Part shown: one piece after another, positions 1-9,600 of the stretch
Position numbering within the stretch: the stretch's first letter is position 1
Layout of the letters: every line of letters begins with the position of its first letter
DNA from: Chryseotalea sp. WA131a
GTDB lineage: Bacteria > Bacteroidota > Bacteroidia > Cytophagales > Cyclobacteriaceae
DNA: 64,000 nucleotides
Assembly (NCBI GenBank): GCA_025370075.1
Contig: CP073016.1
Span: 1,798,001-1,862,000 of the forward strand
Direction: 5' to 3'
Made by a program: the position numbers and the translations under genes
The notes under the pieces: model-generated
What the model saw: only the letters and a program-made list of their open reading frames with translations
Databases searched by the model: none
What the model was told of the DNA's origin: nothing

Positions 1-844
1 TTGGCGCGATGAGCATGATGGAGAAAACGACACCCAGTGATTGAGCCCAGTCGGGCAAGGTGCTATATAATAAGTGGTGAGGGCCTGCCCAGATGTAAAT
101 GAAAATCAATGACCAAAAGTGAATAATGGACAATCGATACGAATACACTGGGCGGTTGGCGGCTTTAGGCAAGAAGTAATACATGATGCCCAAGTAAGGA
201 GTGGTTAAGAAAAATGCCACCGCATTGTGACCGTACCACCATTGCACCAAGGCATCTTGCACGCCTGCATACCACGAGTAGCTCTTAAAAAAAGTAACGG
301 GCATTTCAAACGAGTTGACAATGTGCAACACTGCTACGGTGACAAACGTGGCGATGTAAAACCAAACCGCCACATACATGTGTTCTTCTCTGCGTTTGAT
401 AATGGTTCCAATCATGTTCACGCCAAACATGACCCACACCAACGCAATGGCGATATCAATTGGCCATTCCAACTCAGCATATTCCTTTCCTGAGGAAATG
501 CCCAAGGGCAGTGTGATGGCGGCCGCTAAAATGATCAACTGCCATCCCCAAAAATGCGCCCAACTTAACGTATCGCTAAAAAGGCGGGCCTTTAGCAATC
601 GTTGCAGGCTGTAATACACCCCGGCAAACATGGCATTGCCCACAAAAGCAAAAATCACTGCATTGGTATGCAACGGCCGGATGCGCCCAAACGTGGTGTA
701 CTGAAAATCAAAATTGAACGTAGGATAAAATAATTGAATCGCTATCAGCAACCCAACCGTCATCCCCACAATGCCGAAGATAACAGTGGCGATGATAAAC
801 GCTTTAACAATCTTGTTGTCGTAGTGTATTTTTTCTAGTTCCAT
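1..844 (-). CDS. ccoN: cbb3-type cytochrome c oxidase subunit I (CcoN), 3' part beyond window
   Basis: Haem-copper oxidase catalytic subunit: reduces O2 to water and pumps protons in the inner membrane, typical of microaerobic respiration. Reading leftward from the ATG at 844 the frame is open for 281 codons to the window edge. The N-terminus MELEKIHYDNKIV is typical of Bacteroidota CcoN. Several hydrophobic helices are visible. His59 in RPLHTN fits a haem b ligand. The later WYGHN and GPHH motifs fit CuB ligands. In this phylum ccoN is often fused to ccoO and followed by ccoP; these would lie left of the window. No competing reading is plausible; only the 3' extent is unknown. Confidence 0.95.
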   Translation of the reverse strand, partial: MELEKIHYDNKIVKAFIIATVIFGIVGMTVGLLIAIQLFYPTFNFDFQYTTFGRIRPLHTNAVIFAFVGNAMFAGVYYSLQRLLKARLFSDTLSWAHFWGWQLIILAAAITLPLGISSGKEYAELEWPIDIAIALVWVMFGVNMIGTIIKRREEHMYVAVWFYIATFVTVAVLHIVNSFEMPVTFFKSYSWYAGVQDALVQWWYGHNAVAFFLTTPYLGIMYYFLPKAANRPVYSYRLSIIHFWSLIFIYIWAGPHHLLYSTLPDWAQSLGVVFSIMLIAP

Positions 845-1105
845 AGCACAGGTTTAGCTTTATTTTATGCCCTAAAAGTAGTCGGCCAAAAAAAAGTTGG
901 GCATGATAGCTATTAGGCCATTACATGATTTTTGTCAGGAATTTTGAATAGGTGAGACAGTAAGCACCACCCTTGGCAATGGCGTAGCCTGCCTTCATCA
1001 CGAAAGATTGCTATGGAGATGATAAGTATAGAGAGCTTATATAAAGTCTAATAATTATTTTAGGATTCCATACGGGCTCATGTCTTAATCTGTTTTTTTT
1101 CCTTG

Positions 1106-1300
1106 ATGATTGAAAAATTTTTAGGGTTGAGTACAAATCTTTCACTCAGGGATATTCGGTCTCTTGTCTGGAGCATAACGGAAACCCACGTACAGGACAA
1201 ACTCACCAAAGAAATATTTACGTTCCGTTCGCCCACAAAAGATATGATGGAAAGCCCTCTTAGAAAATAGGTGAAAAAATGGAATCTGCTACCGCACTAA
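1106..1300 (+). pseudogene. unidentified short ORF broken by an in-frame TAG
   Basis: An ATG at 1106 opens 54 codons, then TAG (1268-1270), and the same frame continues with sensible codons (VKKWNLLPH) to TAA at 1300. The composition (SLVWSITETHVQDKLTKE) looks protein-like rather than random, so I read it as a small gene or gene fragment with a nonsense mutation. I do not recognise the family. It lies between ccoN and a transposase remnant, in a stretch where every other ORF is broken. I see nothing in the preceding 845-1105. Confidence 0.35.
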
Positions 1301-1316
1301 TTGTCAGAACTCAGGA

Positions 1317-1497
1317 GTGATTTTTATGTGTTCTAAAATCACCCTTATGGTTAATCTTCCTATAGAATATTCGGATAAGCAAGTGACCCCTTTTGGTGGT
1401 ATGAGCTTAATGAAACGTTTTTTGGATCAAACCAATATCAGCAGTTTTTTTCAATTGAAGCAAACCGCATTCTTACTCCAAAATTTGCGTAACCCTC
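1317..1497 (+). mobile_element. IS1380-family transposase N-terminal remnant
   Basis: About 45 codons starting near 1351 read YSDKQVTPFGGMSLMKRF and continue with LDQTNI, the characteristic N-terminus of IS1380-family DDE transposases. It resembles the N-terminus of the complete element at 21410-22797 (YTDKLVTAWGGMKEMK, then DQTGIS) but is clearly a different element. The match stops around 1495, where sequence belonging to the neighbouring ATPase remnant begins. No catalytic residues and no paired inverted repeats remain, so it is dead. Confidence 0.6.
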
Positions 1498-1519
1498 CTA
1501 AAATGACCGGCCATCCACC

Positions 1520-2746
1520 TCACCGACTTCCAATAATCGCTTTGGCAATCGACTCCAGATGCTCGTTAAATGAATTCAGCTGCGCTAGCATTTGACCGGA
1601 GGAATCTCTTTCGCTCAGCCCCCCGAATTTATTGTTCTTCACAAAGATTTCCTTGATTTGGTTCCACCGTTCCGTTTGCTGTTGAGTAAGGAAACCTGCA
1701 ATCTCTTTGAGGCGCAGCAAATTTGCCTCTGCATCGGATGTCAACGTTTGTGATTCACCTTCATAATGCGAAAGAATTAAAGTGTTCACTTCTTCCGGAA
1801 TCATCAGCGGCACCACTTTGCCAGCCATCTTGCTCATGTTTCTGTAGGACCCTTGTAATTTGAACGGAGGCTCGGTACGATAGGCATCTTTCATAGCCGC
1901 ACTCGCAATGTATTGCTGGTTCACCAGCATGACCACATCCCGAATCCGTATGATGCTACGCAGTACCGCCATAGCATCATCTACTTCCTGCTGGTTATAA
2001 TTTCCTTCCAACTCCGGCAGCAGTTCTGCCTTGGTCTCGATGTAATTGATGAGTTTATACAAATCTTCAAAACTGCGATTACTGATTTGCTGGAGATAGC
2101 GATTTTAAGCAACACAATTTTCAATCAGACTGAGTTTGAATAACTGATCTGAACTACCAATCACATCTCCTAGGTTGTAAACATCCGCACGATTGGCCAA
2201 CATATCCGGAATCTTAAATTGCTCGCCACTTTCGGTATGGGGATTTCCGGCCATTACTACGCAGAATCGCTTTCCACGCAAATCATAGGTTTTGCTTTCT
2301 CCTTCGAAAATACCGTCCATTTTCCGCTGACCATCGGCCAGTGAAATAAACTTCTGCAAAAACTCCGCGCTGCAATGCTGAATATCGTCCACATACAACA
2401 TCACATTGTCGGCCATTTCAAAAGAAAGATTTATCTTCTTAAGCTCAGCCCTTGCTCCTGACGTGGTGGCTTCGTGTGGGTCAATCGATGTGATGATATG
2501 GCCGATGGTTGGCCCATTGATTTTCACAAAGTGAAGCCCCATCGTCTTCGCCAGGTATTCCATTAATGTTGTTTTGCCATAGCCCGGAGGGGAAACCAGC
2601 AGCAACATTCCCATTCGGGCCGTACGTTTATCGTCACCGGCTGCACCAATTTGTTTCGAAAGATTGGCACCAATCAATGGAAAGTAAACTTCATTGATCA
2701 GGCGATTTCGAACAAATGAACTGAGTACCTTAGGCTCCAGTACGAC
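1520..2746 (-). pseudogene. C-terminal remnant of a large DNA-repair AAA ATPase, nonsense-interrupted
   Basis: Two ORFs (2677-2105 and 2062-1520) are one frame split by a TAA at 2105-2107. Reading through gives LIENCVA, stop, NRYLQQISNRSFEDLYK with no shift, so a single substitution would explain it. The first part has an AAA ATPase core: Walker A SPPGYGKTT, Walker B MLYVDDIQ, and sensor-like VMAGNPH. The second part is a helical tail. The family, annotated in Bacteroidota as DNA repair ATPase, is well over 1000 residues; here the frame extends upstream only to about 2746, where a TGA and unrelated IS481-like sequence replace the N-terminal portion. It is therefore both 5'-truncated and nonsense-mutated. 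Confidence 0.75.
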
Positions 2747-2761
2747 TCATAAGACTCATTG

Positions 2762-2914
2762 CAAGCCGATCTTGATCAATGGATCAAGTGGTACAACGAG
2801 CAGAGAACGCATACTTGAAAATACTGCTACGGAAGTACCTCGTGGGAAACATTCACTACTTCGAAAGAATTAGCGTTTGCCAAAATGGTGTATCAAAACT
2901 ATTGGCCAGCATGA
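2762..2914 (+). mobile_element. IS481-like transposase C-terminal remnant
   Basis: The plus frame reads QADLDQWIKWYNEQRTHT, stop, KYCYGSTSWETF, then a segment like SKELAFAKM, ending at TGA 2912-2914. The pattern W-x(2)-YN-x-ER-x-H-SGKYCYGKTP is the hallmark C-terminus of IS481/IS3-like integrases. Here Ser-Gly has become Thr-stop (GGA to TGA). The fragment abuts the truncated 5' end of the ATPase remnant, which suggests that insertion or recombination of this element removed the rest of that gene. Confidence 0.6.
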
Positions 2915-2962
2915 ACATCCCTTTTGATTTCTCCTCTTAGGCCACTTGCAGCCGCAAGCGAA

Positions 2963-3033
2963 AAAAAAGTCAAGGGAGGATTGGGATCAGCGGTTAATCG
3001 CGCGCGGCCAATCTCGCAGCCCTTGACTTTTTT
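2963..3033. terminator. Long inverted repeat, possible bidirectional terminator or element end
   Basis: The 14-nt arms AAAAAAGTCAAGGG (2963-2976) and CCCTTGACTTTTTT (3020-3033) are perfect complements. A second inner stem, GATTGG with CCAATC, lies inside a GC-rich loop. The A/T tracts on the outer sides would give U-runs in transcripts from either strand, so it could end the leftward gene at 3095. It could instead be the end of a decayed element, because it lies directly beside the IS481-like tail. Confidence 0.5.
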
Positions 3034-3094
3034 GGAGATATAACTACCCTTGCCTGTAGGGAAGAAATGCTAAACTTTTAGCTTACAGTTTGGA

Positions 3095-3679
3095 TTACTT
3101 TTTTAATACTGTAGTTGCACCTGCATTGTCAGTCACTTCAAAAGTAGGGTTACCAATTACTTGCTCTAAGTTGTAAATCATACCGTAGCTTCCATTGATG
3201 TTTCTGCTTTCGCTGTGCACTAAGTTATTAGCACCATCAAAAATGCGGATGTTGATTCTCTGTTTTCCTTCGTTGTTAACAGAGAACAAATACTTTGAGT
3301 TATTTGTCATTTTAGCAACGTGAACTCCCTTTACTGCACCTGTTGCAGCAACTACTTCTGCTTTTTTTGCAGCGGCATAATCTATCGTCTGTGATTTTTT
3401 ACCGTTTTTTCCAGTAATCTCAACTTTATATTCACCATAAGGCAAGCCAGTAAAGTTAACGGGTAACATAAAACCATTTTGTCCTTTAATGGTTTCCGCA
3501 AAAACGACTTCACCTGATTGGTTATAAATTTTCAAGCGCACATTCTCGGTAGCTTCAGAACGGTAGATTACTTTTACCACGTTCTCTTTGCTGTTAACCA
3601 CAGCCAAGCTAGGGTCAGCAGCAAAAGAAGCGCTTGCAACTACTAAACTTAATACAGTTACTAAAGTTGTTGTTTTCAT
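3095..3679 (-). CDS. secreted beta-sandwich protein, paralogue A
   Basis: A 194-residue protein with a clear Sec signal peptide (MKTTTLVTVLSLVV, cleavage after ASASFAA). The mature part is two similar beta-rich halves of about 80 residues; each has a pattern like V-x-IYNQSGEVVF then LP-x-GEYKVEITG, reminiscent of small Ig-like or T9SS-associated beta-sandwich domains. Function is not known. It is paralogous to the next gene upstream on the same strand (3946-4518), sharing order and motifs such as LP-x-G-x-Y. A TATATTTG box 26 nt upstream suggests its own promoter. The start ATG is fixed by the signal peptide. Confidence 0.85.
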   Translation of the reverse strand: MKTTTLVTVLSLVVASASFAADPSLAVVNSKENVVKVIYRSEATENVRLKIYNQSGEVVFAETIKGQNGFMLPVNFTGLPYGEYKVEITGKNGKKSQTIDYAAAKKAEVVAATGAVKGVHVAKMTNNSKYLFSVNNEGKQRINIRIFDGANNLVHSESRNINGSYGMIYNLEQVIGNPTFEVTDNAGATTVLKK

Positions 3680-3704
3680 TTTATTTTTTGTTTAATTCAT
3701 GATG

Positions 3705-3712
3705 CAAATATA
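3705..3712 (-). promoter_or_regulatory. Bacteroidota -7 box (TATATTTG) of the secreted protein gene
   Basis: On the minus strand TATATTTG is an exact match to the Bacteroidota -7 consensus TANNTTTG, 26 nt before the start codon at 3679. No clean TTTG -33 element sits at the expected spacing, so only the -7 half is supported. Confidence 0.45.
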
Positions 3713-3892
3713 CGGGCATCAACTACGCAAGGACGAAACTTGTAAGCAAACTTGATTTTTAAAATAGAAAATCGTTTGCGTTAGTAGCAAAAGAAAAGAC
3801 AGCATTATCATCGAAGAAAAAAGCCCTTCTACCATCAATTTTAAGACACGCATAAAATCAATCTACCTACAACGATTGCACTGTGAGTAAAC

Positions 3893-3922
3893 AAAAAAGT
3901 CTCAATCGCTTGAGACTTTTTT
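3893..3922 (-). terminator. Rho-independent terminator of secreted paralogue B
   Basis: AAAAAAGTCTCAA and TTGAGACTTTTTT flank a 4-nt loop: a perfect 13-bp hairpin ending in a T run on both strands, 24 nt after the stop of the minus-strand gene that ends at 3946. It separates the two secreted paralogues into individual transcription units. Confidence 0.8.
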
Positions 3923-3945
3923 CATTTCGTGCTATTGAGGTAGTG

Positions 3946-4518
3946 CTAAAATGACTTCGATCCGATTAGACCACTTGCATCGTGTACTTCAATTGTATAG
4001 TGAGCCAAATCCTTTAGGTTGTATAGTCTTCCAAACCCACCTTGTACAAATTGCGATTCCTCAAAAACCGTTTCTTTTGCTTCGTTTAATACCTTGATGA
4101 TAACCTCCCCTTTTCGCAATGAGTATACCGTGAGTGCAACTTTGTTTCGTTCTGTATCGACAGCACTAATTCGAACAGATTTTTTAGAATTGACTTCTTC
4201 ATGAGAAATGATTTCTGTCCTTACAGAAACCCCATTATCAATTGTCACTGAATAATTACCTTTAGGCAATGATGAAAAATTGTAAGGTCTTGTAAAACCA
4301 TCCGTATCCTTAATCAATTCTTTAAAGATCAATTCACCCTGGTCATTTTTAATGCTAATCTTAACGGTACTTTTTTCATCACCCTGGTACATTACTTTAA
4401 AAACAGATTCTTTCGCTTGTGATTTTACCACAGCAAAATCCGATTCATTCGTTCCCTTCGCAGACGCAACAGTTGCTACTCCCAACAACACAATTGCCAT
4501 TACAAAATTTTTGGTCAT
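3946..4518 (-). CDS. secreted beta-sandwich protein, paralogue B
   Basis: A 190-residue exported protein. I place the start at the ATG at 4518 because MTKNFVMAIVLLGVATVASA is a good signal peptide; an upstream in-frame ATG at 4566 would add a charged, non-conserved leader. The mature protein repeats the two-halved architecture of paralogue A: SIKNDQGELIFKE then LPKGNYSVTI, followed by a second copy with EAKETVFEES and YTIEVHDASG. A strong hairpin terminator follows. Tandem duplication is the simplest origin. The biochemical role is unknown; a surface or periplasmic binding or structural role is a guess. Confidence 0.8.
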   Translation of the reverse strand: MTKNFVMAIVLLGVATVASAKGTNESDFAVVKSQAKESVFKVMYQGDEKSTVKISIKNDQGELIFKELIKDTDGFTRPYNFSSLPKGNYSVTIDNGVSVRTEIISHEEVNSKKSVRISAVDTERNKVALTVYSLRKGEVIIKVLNEAKETVFEESQFVQGGFGRLYNLKDLAHYTIEVHDASGLIGSKSF

Positions 4519-4678
4519 GGTTTTATTTTTTTTTGTTAGACGTACCAACAACCCATGAAGTTTCAACTTTTTTGTTATTAAAATGTAAAATGATTTTCTG
4601 TATTGTTACCGAACAGTGTTCGTATAGAAGTGAACACTTTTTACTCGTCTCTAAAAATAATTAGTGCAGTGTGCGAAA

Positions 4679-5266
4679 CTAATTGAGATGAAATACGTGC
4701 TTAGACTTTTCAGTCTTTTCCAGAAGTTGCAATTGGTAATTTAATTGACTAAGCAAGAAGGCTTCTTTCTTCTCATCGGCTTGATTTACAAATTTCAATT
4801 TCCCTTCTAAGTCCATGTTTAATTCGTTCGCAATATCGAACGGTGAGATTCGTTTCGGCACGTTCGAAACATTTACATGATGCAGGTACTCTTTGTATTT
4901 TTCAAGCAAAGGCGCAGTCGCCTGATTGGTCATATCTACTTCCAATAAATATACATCGGCTCCTGGATATAGTTTATCGCGATGGGTACGATACAAGGCT
5001 TCTAACTTGAATAGATCATGGCACTTCACAATAATGTCAGATTCACCCGTTGGGTAGCGCTTGATCACACTCTCCAACTTTACGACCGATCCGAACTTTT
5101 GAACATTCGATATATGATTGAAGTAGATACCAAATGATATATCTCGTGTCTCTGCGTCTTGGAGCAATTGCCTGTATCGTGGTTCAAAAATATGAAGCGG
5201 AACCATCTCTCCCGGTAACGGGAAAATGGACAGCGGAAACATAGGGATGGAAACCAATTCGCTCAT
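4679..5266 (-). CDS. LON substrate-binding-domain protein
   Basis: About 195 residues matching the stand-alone Lon N-terminal domain (PF02190): IPMFPLSIFPLPGE near the N-terminus, then HIFEPRYRQLLQDA, and a later helical bundle ending LNYQLQLLEKTEKS. No ATPase or protease domain follows, so it is not Lon. Stand-alone members probably bind unfolded or regulatory protein segments; no reaction is known. I chose the ATG at 5266 (MSELVSIPMF) over a GTG five codons upstream. It is 39 nt downstream of the metallophosphoesterase gene and likely co-transcribed with it. Confidence 0.85.
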   Translation of the reverse strand: MSELVSIPMFPLSIFPLPGEMVPLHIFEPRYRQLLQDAETRDISFGIYFNHISNVQKFGSVVKLESVIKRYPTGESDIIVKCHDLFKLEALYRTHRDKLYPGADVYLLEVDMTNQATAPLLEKYKEYLHHVNVSNVPKRISPFDIANELNMDLEGKLKFVNQADEKKEAFLLSQLNYQLQLLEKTEKSKHVFHLN

Positions 5267-5305
5267 TTGGGTCTTTAACACACAATAACACCAAAAGGTT
5301 ATTGA

Positions 5306-6550
5306 CTAGGCTCTTTTCAGCTCAAAAATCGTAATCTCTGGCGGCATACCCACCCGCCCGGGGTAGCCAATGTAGCCAAAACCTCTGTTTACATACAAGT
5401 ATTGATTGTCTTCTTGATAGAGGCCGCCCCATTGTTTGTAGGCATATTGGGCGGGCGTCCAAGTATAATCGCCAATGCTAACCCCGAATTGCGTGCCGTG
5501 AGTGTGGCCTGCAAACATCACATCTATGTCTTTAAAAGCAGGCCGAACTTGTGCATCCCAATGGGTGGGGTCATGCGAAAGCAAAAGTCTTACGGCTGCC
5601 TCTTCGCTGCCTTTGTATGCTTTCTCAAGATCTCCATGTTTGGAAAAACGTGTTCCCCAATTTTCAACTCCAATTAAAGCGAGCTTCTCTCCTCCTTGTG
5701 TGATGATTCGGTTTTCATTTAACATCAAATCATAACCCAATAGGCGATGCGCTTGTATGAGATCATTAAAGTTCTGTTGTTTTTCTTGTTCTGATTTCCA
5801 TGGTTTGTAATCACCGTAGTCGTGATTGCCCGTAATGGAAAAAACACCAAGCGGTGCACGAACTTTATTGAAGACATCAATGAAGCCATTTACTTCTTTG
5901 GTTTCGTTGTTTACCAAATCTCCCGTAAAGAAAATCAAATCTGGTTTTTGTTTGAGGAGCATCTCAATACCCCCCTTCACCGCTGTCTTGTTCCAAAAAC
6001 TTCCCGAATGAATATCGGAAATCTGACCAATGGTCAATCCATCAAACGATTTTGGAAGATTCGGAAGTTTGATGGCCACTTTGCGAATGCGGTAATCGTG
6101 CGCACCAGAAATAACACCCCATGTAAAGGCCGTGAACGGAACAGCCGAGGCCACCAATGCTGCCTTGGACAAAAATTCAGAGCGCGAAATGGCTTCACCA
6201 GGCAAGGAAGATGGTTTACTTTGAAATTGAGAAACAATCCATCGCACGCCTCTTTGTAAATCATCTACGAATAAAAACAGAATTCCTACCACTTTTGAAA
6301 AGTAAGTGGCGATGATACCCGTAATAATCCAGTTGCGAAAATTTGCACTGTAACGATAAGGGTCATCAAACATCCACCAAAGCAATGCGAGTACACACAA
6401 TGCAGTAGGAACCCAAAATCCGTAGCGAATAACTGACCGCCCAAGTGGTGACCAGTTCTTACTCACAACCAAAATCCCCTGAAAGAAATAATAGTCAATC
6501 AGTAAAAAGAGGAGGATGAAAATGAATACCGTCATAAGCCTGTTTCTCAT
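5306..6550 (-). CDS. membrane-anchored metallophosphoesterase (YkuE/YaeI-like)
   Basis: A 414-residue protein. The first about 130 residues contain three or four hydrophobic helices; the rest is a calcineurin-like phosphoesterase with ordered metal-binding motifs: GQISDIHSG (D-x-H), FTGDLVNN (GD), ITGNHDYGD (GNHD), LLSHDP (H) and FAGHTHGTQ (GHTH). The family hydrolyses phosphoesters, in some members UDP-diacylglucosamine or other lipid pyrophosphates, in the cell envelope. A terminator hairpin ends immediately before the ATG, so transcription of this gene must start very close to the ATG or pass through that hairpin. Substrate unknown. Confidence 0.88.
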   Translation of the reverse strand: MRNRLMTVFIFILLFLLIDYYFFQGILVVSKNWSPLGRSVIRYGFWVPTALCVLALLWWMFDDPYRYSANFRNWIITGIIATYFSKVVGILFLFVDDLQRGVRWIVSQFQSKPSSLPGEAISRSEFLSKAALVASAVPFTAFTWGVISGAHDYRIRKVAIKLPNLPKSFDGLTIGQISDIHSGSFWNKTAVKGGIEMLLKQKPDLIFFTGDLVNNETKEVNGFIDVFNKVRAPLGVFSITGNHDYGDYKPWKSEQEKQQNFNDLIQAHRLLGYDLMLNENRIITQGGEKLALIGVENWGTRFSKHGDLEKAYKGSEEAAVRLLLSHDPTHWDAQVRPAFKDIDVMFAGHTHGTQFGVSIGDYTWTPAQYAYKQWGGLYQEDNQYLYVNRGFGYIGYPGRVGMPPEITIFELKRA

Positions 6551-6586
6551 AAAAAAACTAAGTCGTCCTTTTGAGAGACGACTTAG
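6551..6586 (-). terminator. Rho-independent terminator of the RND efflux operon
   Basis: On the minus strand CTAAGTCGTC and GACGACTTAG form a perfect 10-bp stem with a 9-nt loop, followed at once by seven T. It lies 18 nt after the RND pump stop codon. Its T tract abuts the ATG of the downstream phosphoesterase at 6550, an unusually tight arrangement that leaves no room for a separate promoter. Confidence 0.85.
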
Positions 6587-6604
6587 AGTGATTTTTATTT
6601 TAGT

Positions 6605-9600
6605 TTAACTCAAAACTACTTCTTGCTCCTCGGTCGACAACGGTTTGGGTCTGCTTTTAAATATGCGCTGCTTTAGTTTCGCAACCAGCAGATACATGAC
6701 CGGTACCAAAAACAAGGTTAAGAATGTACCGAATATCAATCCGAAAATCATTGTCCATGACAAGGGTCCCCAGAAGGCCACGTTATCGCCACCAAAATAA
6801 ATGTGTGGGTTAAGTTCCGTGAACAAGGTTACAAAGTCGATGTTCAAACCAACGGCCAACGGAATTAATCCGAGTGTGGCCGCCATCGCAGTCAACAATA
6901 CGGGTGTCATACGCGTCTTCGCTGCTTCGGCAATTGCCTCCCGAAGTTCCATTCCCTGTGCCACTAACAAATCGGTAAACTCCACCAACAAAATACCATT
7001 GCGCACCACAATTCCCGCCAAGGCCATGATACCTACACCCGACATCACAATGGAAATCTTCATCATAAACAACGAAAAACCAATCAGCACGCCAATGATA
7101 CTAAAAAGAATTTCAGCCATGATGATGATGGGCTTACTGGTGGAATTAAACTGCGTTACTAAAATCATAAAGATTAATCCGAACGCAATTAAAAATGCCA
7201 CTCCCAAAAATGCAGAAGTTTCTGCTTGGTCTTCCTGCTCGCCCGTCATTTTTACGGTTACACCATCGGGTGTAGAGAAGCCAGAAAGTTTATCTTGAAT
7301 ATCAGCCACTACGTTATTGGCATTGTAATCACCCAAAACATTCGAAGAAAGAGTGATCACACGCTTTTGATTGATCCTGCGGATACCCGCGTAGCTATTC
7401 GAGTATTCTGTTTTCGCTACTGCCGACATTGGCACTTGGCGCACTTGGCCGCCCATGCTCATATCGCGGTAGGTCAAGGGCAAGTTCATTAACGTGTTGA
7501 TGTCGTTTCTATATTTTTCATCCACGCGCAAGGTAATTTCGTAATCATCGTTTTCATCGCGGAACTTAGAAACTTCACGGCCGTTGATGGCGGTGTTCAA
7601 TGCCAGACCTATTTGCGCTGTGGAGATACCTTCGCGGTTGGCTTTTTCACGATCAATCGAAACAATAATTTCGGGTTTATCACTTTGGAAATCTGATTTT
7701 AATTCTTCCACACCCGGCACTTGCAGCGAATCTAAATAACGCTTTAATCGGTCAGCAGTAGAAACAAGGACACCAAAATCCTCTGCCGCAACTTCAATAT
7801 TCACAGGCTTTCCAGTCGGTGGTCCGTTTGCCTCTTGATTAACCGAAATCTCGGCTCCTTTCACACCTTTTACAGCCTCACGAATTTTATCCAAATATAT
7901 TTTAGTCGATTGGCTATTTCGCTTGGCGAAATTCACGAAGGCCACTGATACTTTCCCCAAATGAGGTTGTGGGTTGGTGCCAGCAAATTGATCTTCAGAT
8001 GCGCCAATAGAAACATTCGAAATAATTGACTCGACTATAGGATTGTTTCTGCCGACCACACTCACCACCTTCTCCTCTACAATGTTAGTCACCGAATCCG
8101 TAACTTTTTGGTCGGTGCCGATTGGCAACGTTACATACGCGAAAATAAAATTAGGGTCGCCTTGCGGGAAAAATACTACGGGTGGTTTTCTCCAAGCGGT
8201 AAAACCGATTGAAAGAAAAAACAATGCAATTACTGCTACAACCACCCAAATAGGGCGATAGGCAATCAAAAACTTGCTAACAATTTTCTTGTAGCCTTCT
8301 TGCACGCCAGGCCAAAAATCAGTTTGGAAATGAGAAATCACACGTACCAAGTAAAAATGATACAACGCATACACACCAAACATAAAGATGGTGAAGTTGC
8401 CCATGCCAAACCAACCCACTACATAACTCATCAGAGCCAAAGAACCCATAACAATGGCTGTCACTTTAAAACCACGGGTGATCTTGCTTTTGTTTTCATG
8501 ATCGTGATTGTGCTCCGTCATAAAATCTGCCGCAAAAACTGGGTTGATGATATAGGCCACTAGCAACGAAGCCAACAAAGCCACAATCAAGGTGATGGGT
8601 AAGTACACCATGAACTTACCAATAACGCCCGGCCAAAAGGCCAGCGGAATAAAAGGTGCCAACACAACCAAGGTACCCGACAATACAGGCAAGAACACTT
8701 CACCTGCAGCAATTTTAGCTGCTTTGCGAATGGGCACTTTTCCATTATCAAACACACGGTGCGTGTTTTCAATCACCACAATGGCATCATCCACAACAAT
8801 TCCCAAAGCCAACAAGAATGAGAACAACGTCATCAAGTTAAATGTGTAGTCCAGAACGGGAAATACCAAAAAAGCAATAAAGCTAGAAATCGGAACCGAC
8901 ATAGCAACGAAGAACGCGTTAGTAGCACCCATGAAGAACATCAAAATAATGACGACCAGCACGAAACCAATGATGATGGTATTGATCAAGTCATGCAAGG
9001 TGGTGCGTGTGTTATCTGATTGATCGGCTGTAATCGTAATATCCGTGCCGGGAGGCAAAATATTTGCTCTGAAATTTTCAACAATCGCATTGATTTGATC
9101 AGACGCAATAATCAGGTTCTCACCGCTTCTTTTGATTACGTTCAACGTGATTACGTTCTTCTCATCTAAACGTGCATAGCTGTCTTGCTCCTTGTGCGAA
9201 TCAATTACATCTGCTATATCTTTCAAATAAATTTTACCGCCCTTGGTAGAGCCAACCACGATGTTAGCCAATTGTTCGGCTGATTTAAACTCACCATTTA
9301 CAGTAAGTGAGCGTTTCATGCCATCGACCGAAAGCTGACCACCCGGAATAATGACGTTCTCACTAGCCACTGCTTGCTGCACGTCATCTAAGCTGACGCC
9401 AGCACTGGCCAGCTTAAACATATCGATGTTGATTTGAATCTCGCGAGTTAAAGCTCCAACAATGTCCACTCTTCTGATTTCACGAATGCCTTCGATCGCA
9501 TCTTGCAGTTGCTCGGCATACTTTTTCAGTGTGGTCAAATCATAATCGCCAGAAAGATTGACGTTCATGATCGGGGCTTGCGAAATATCGATTTCAATTA

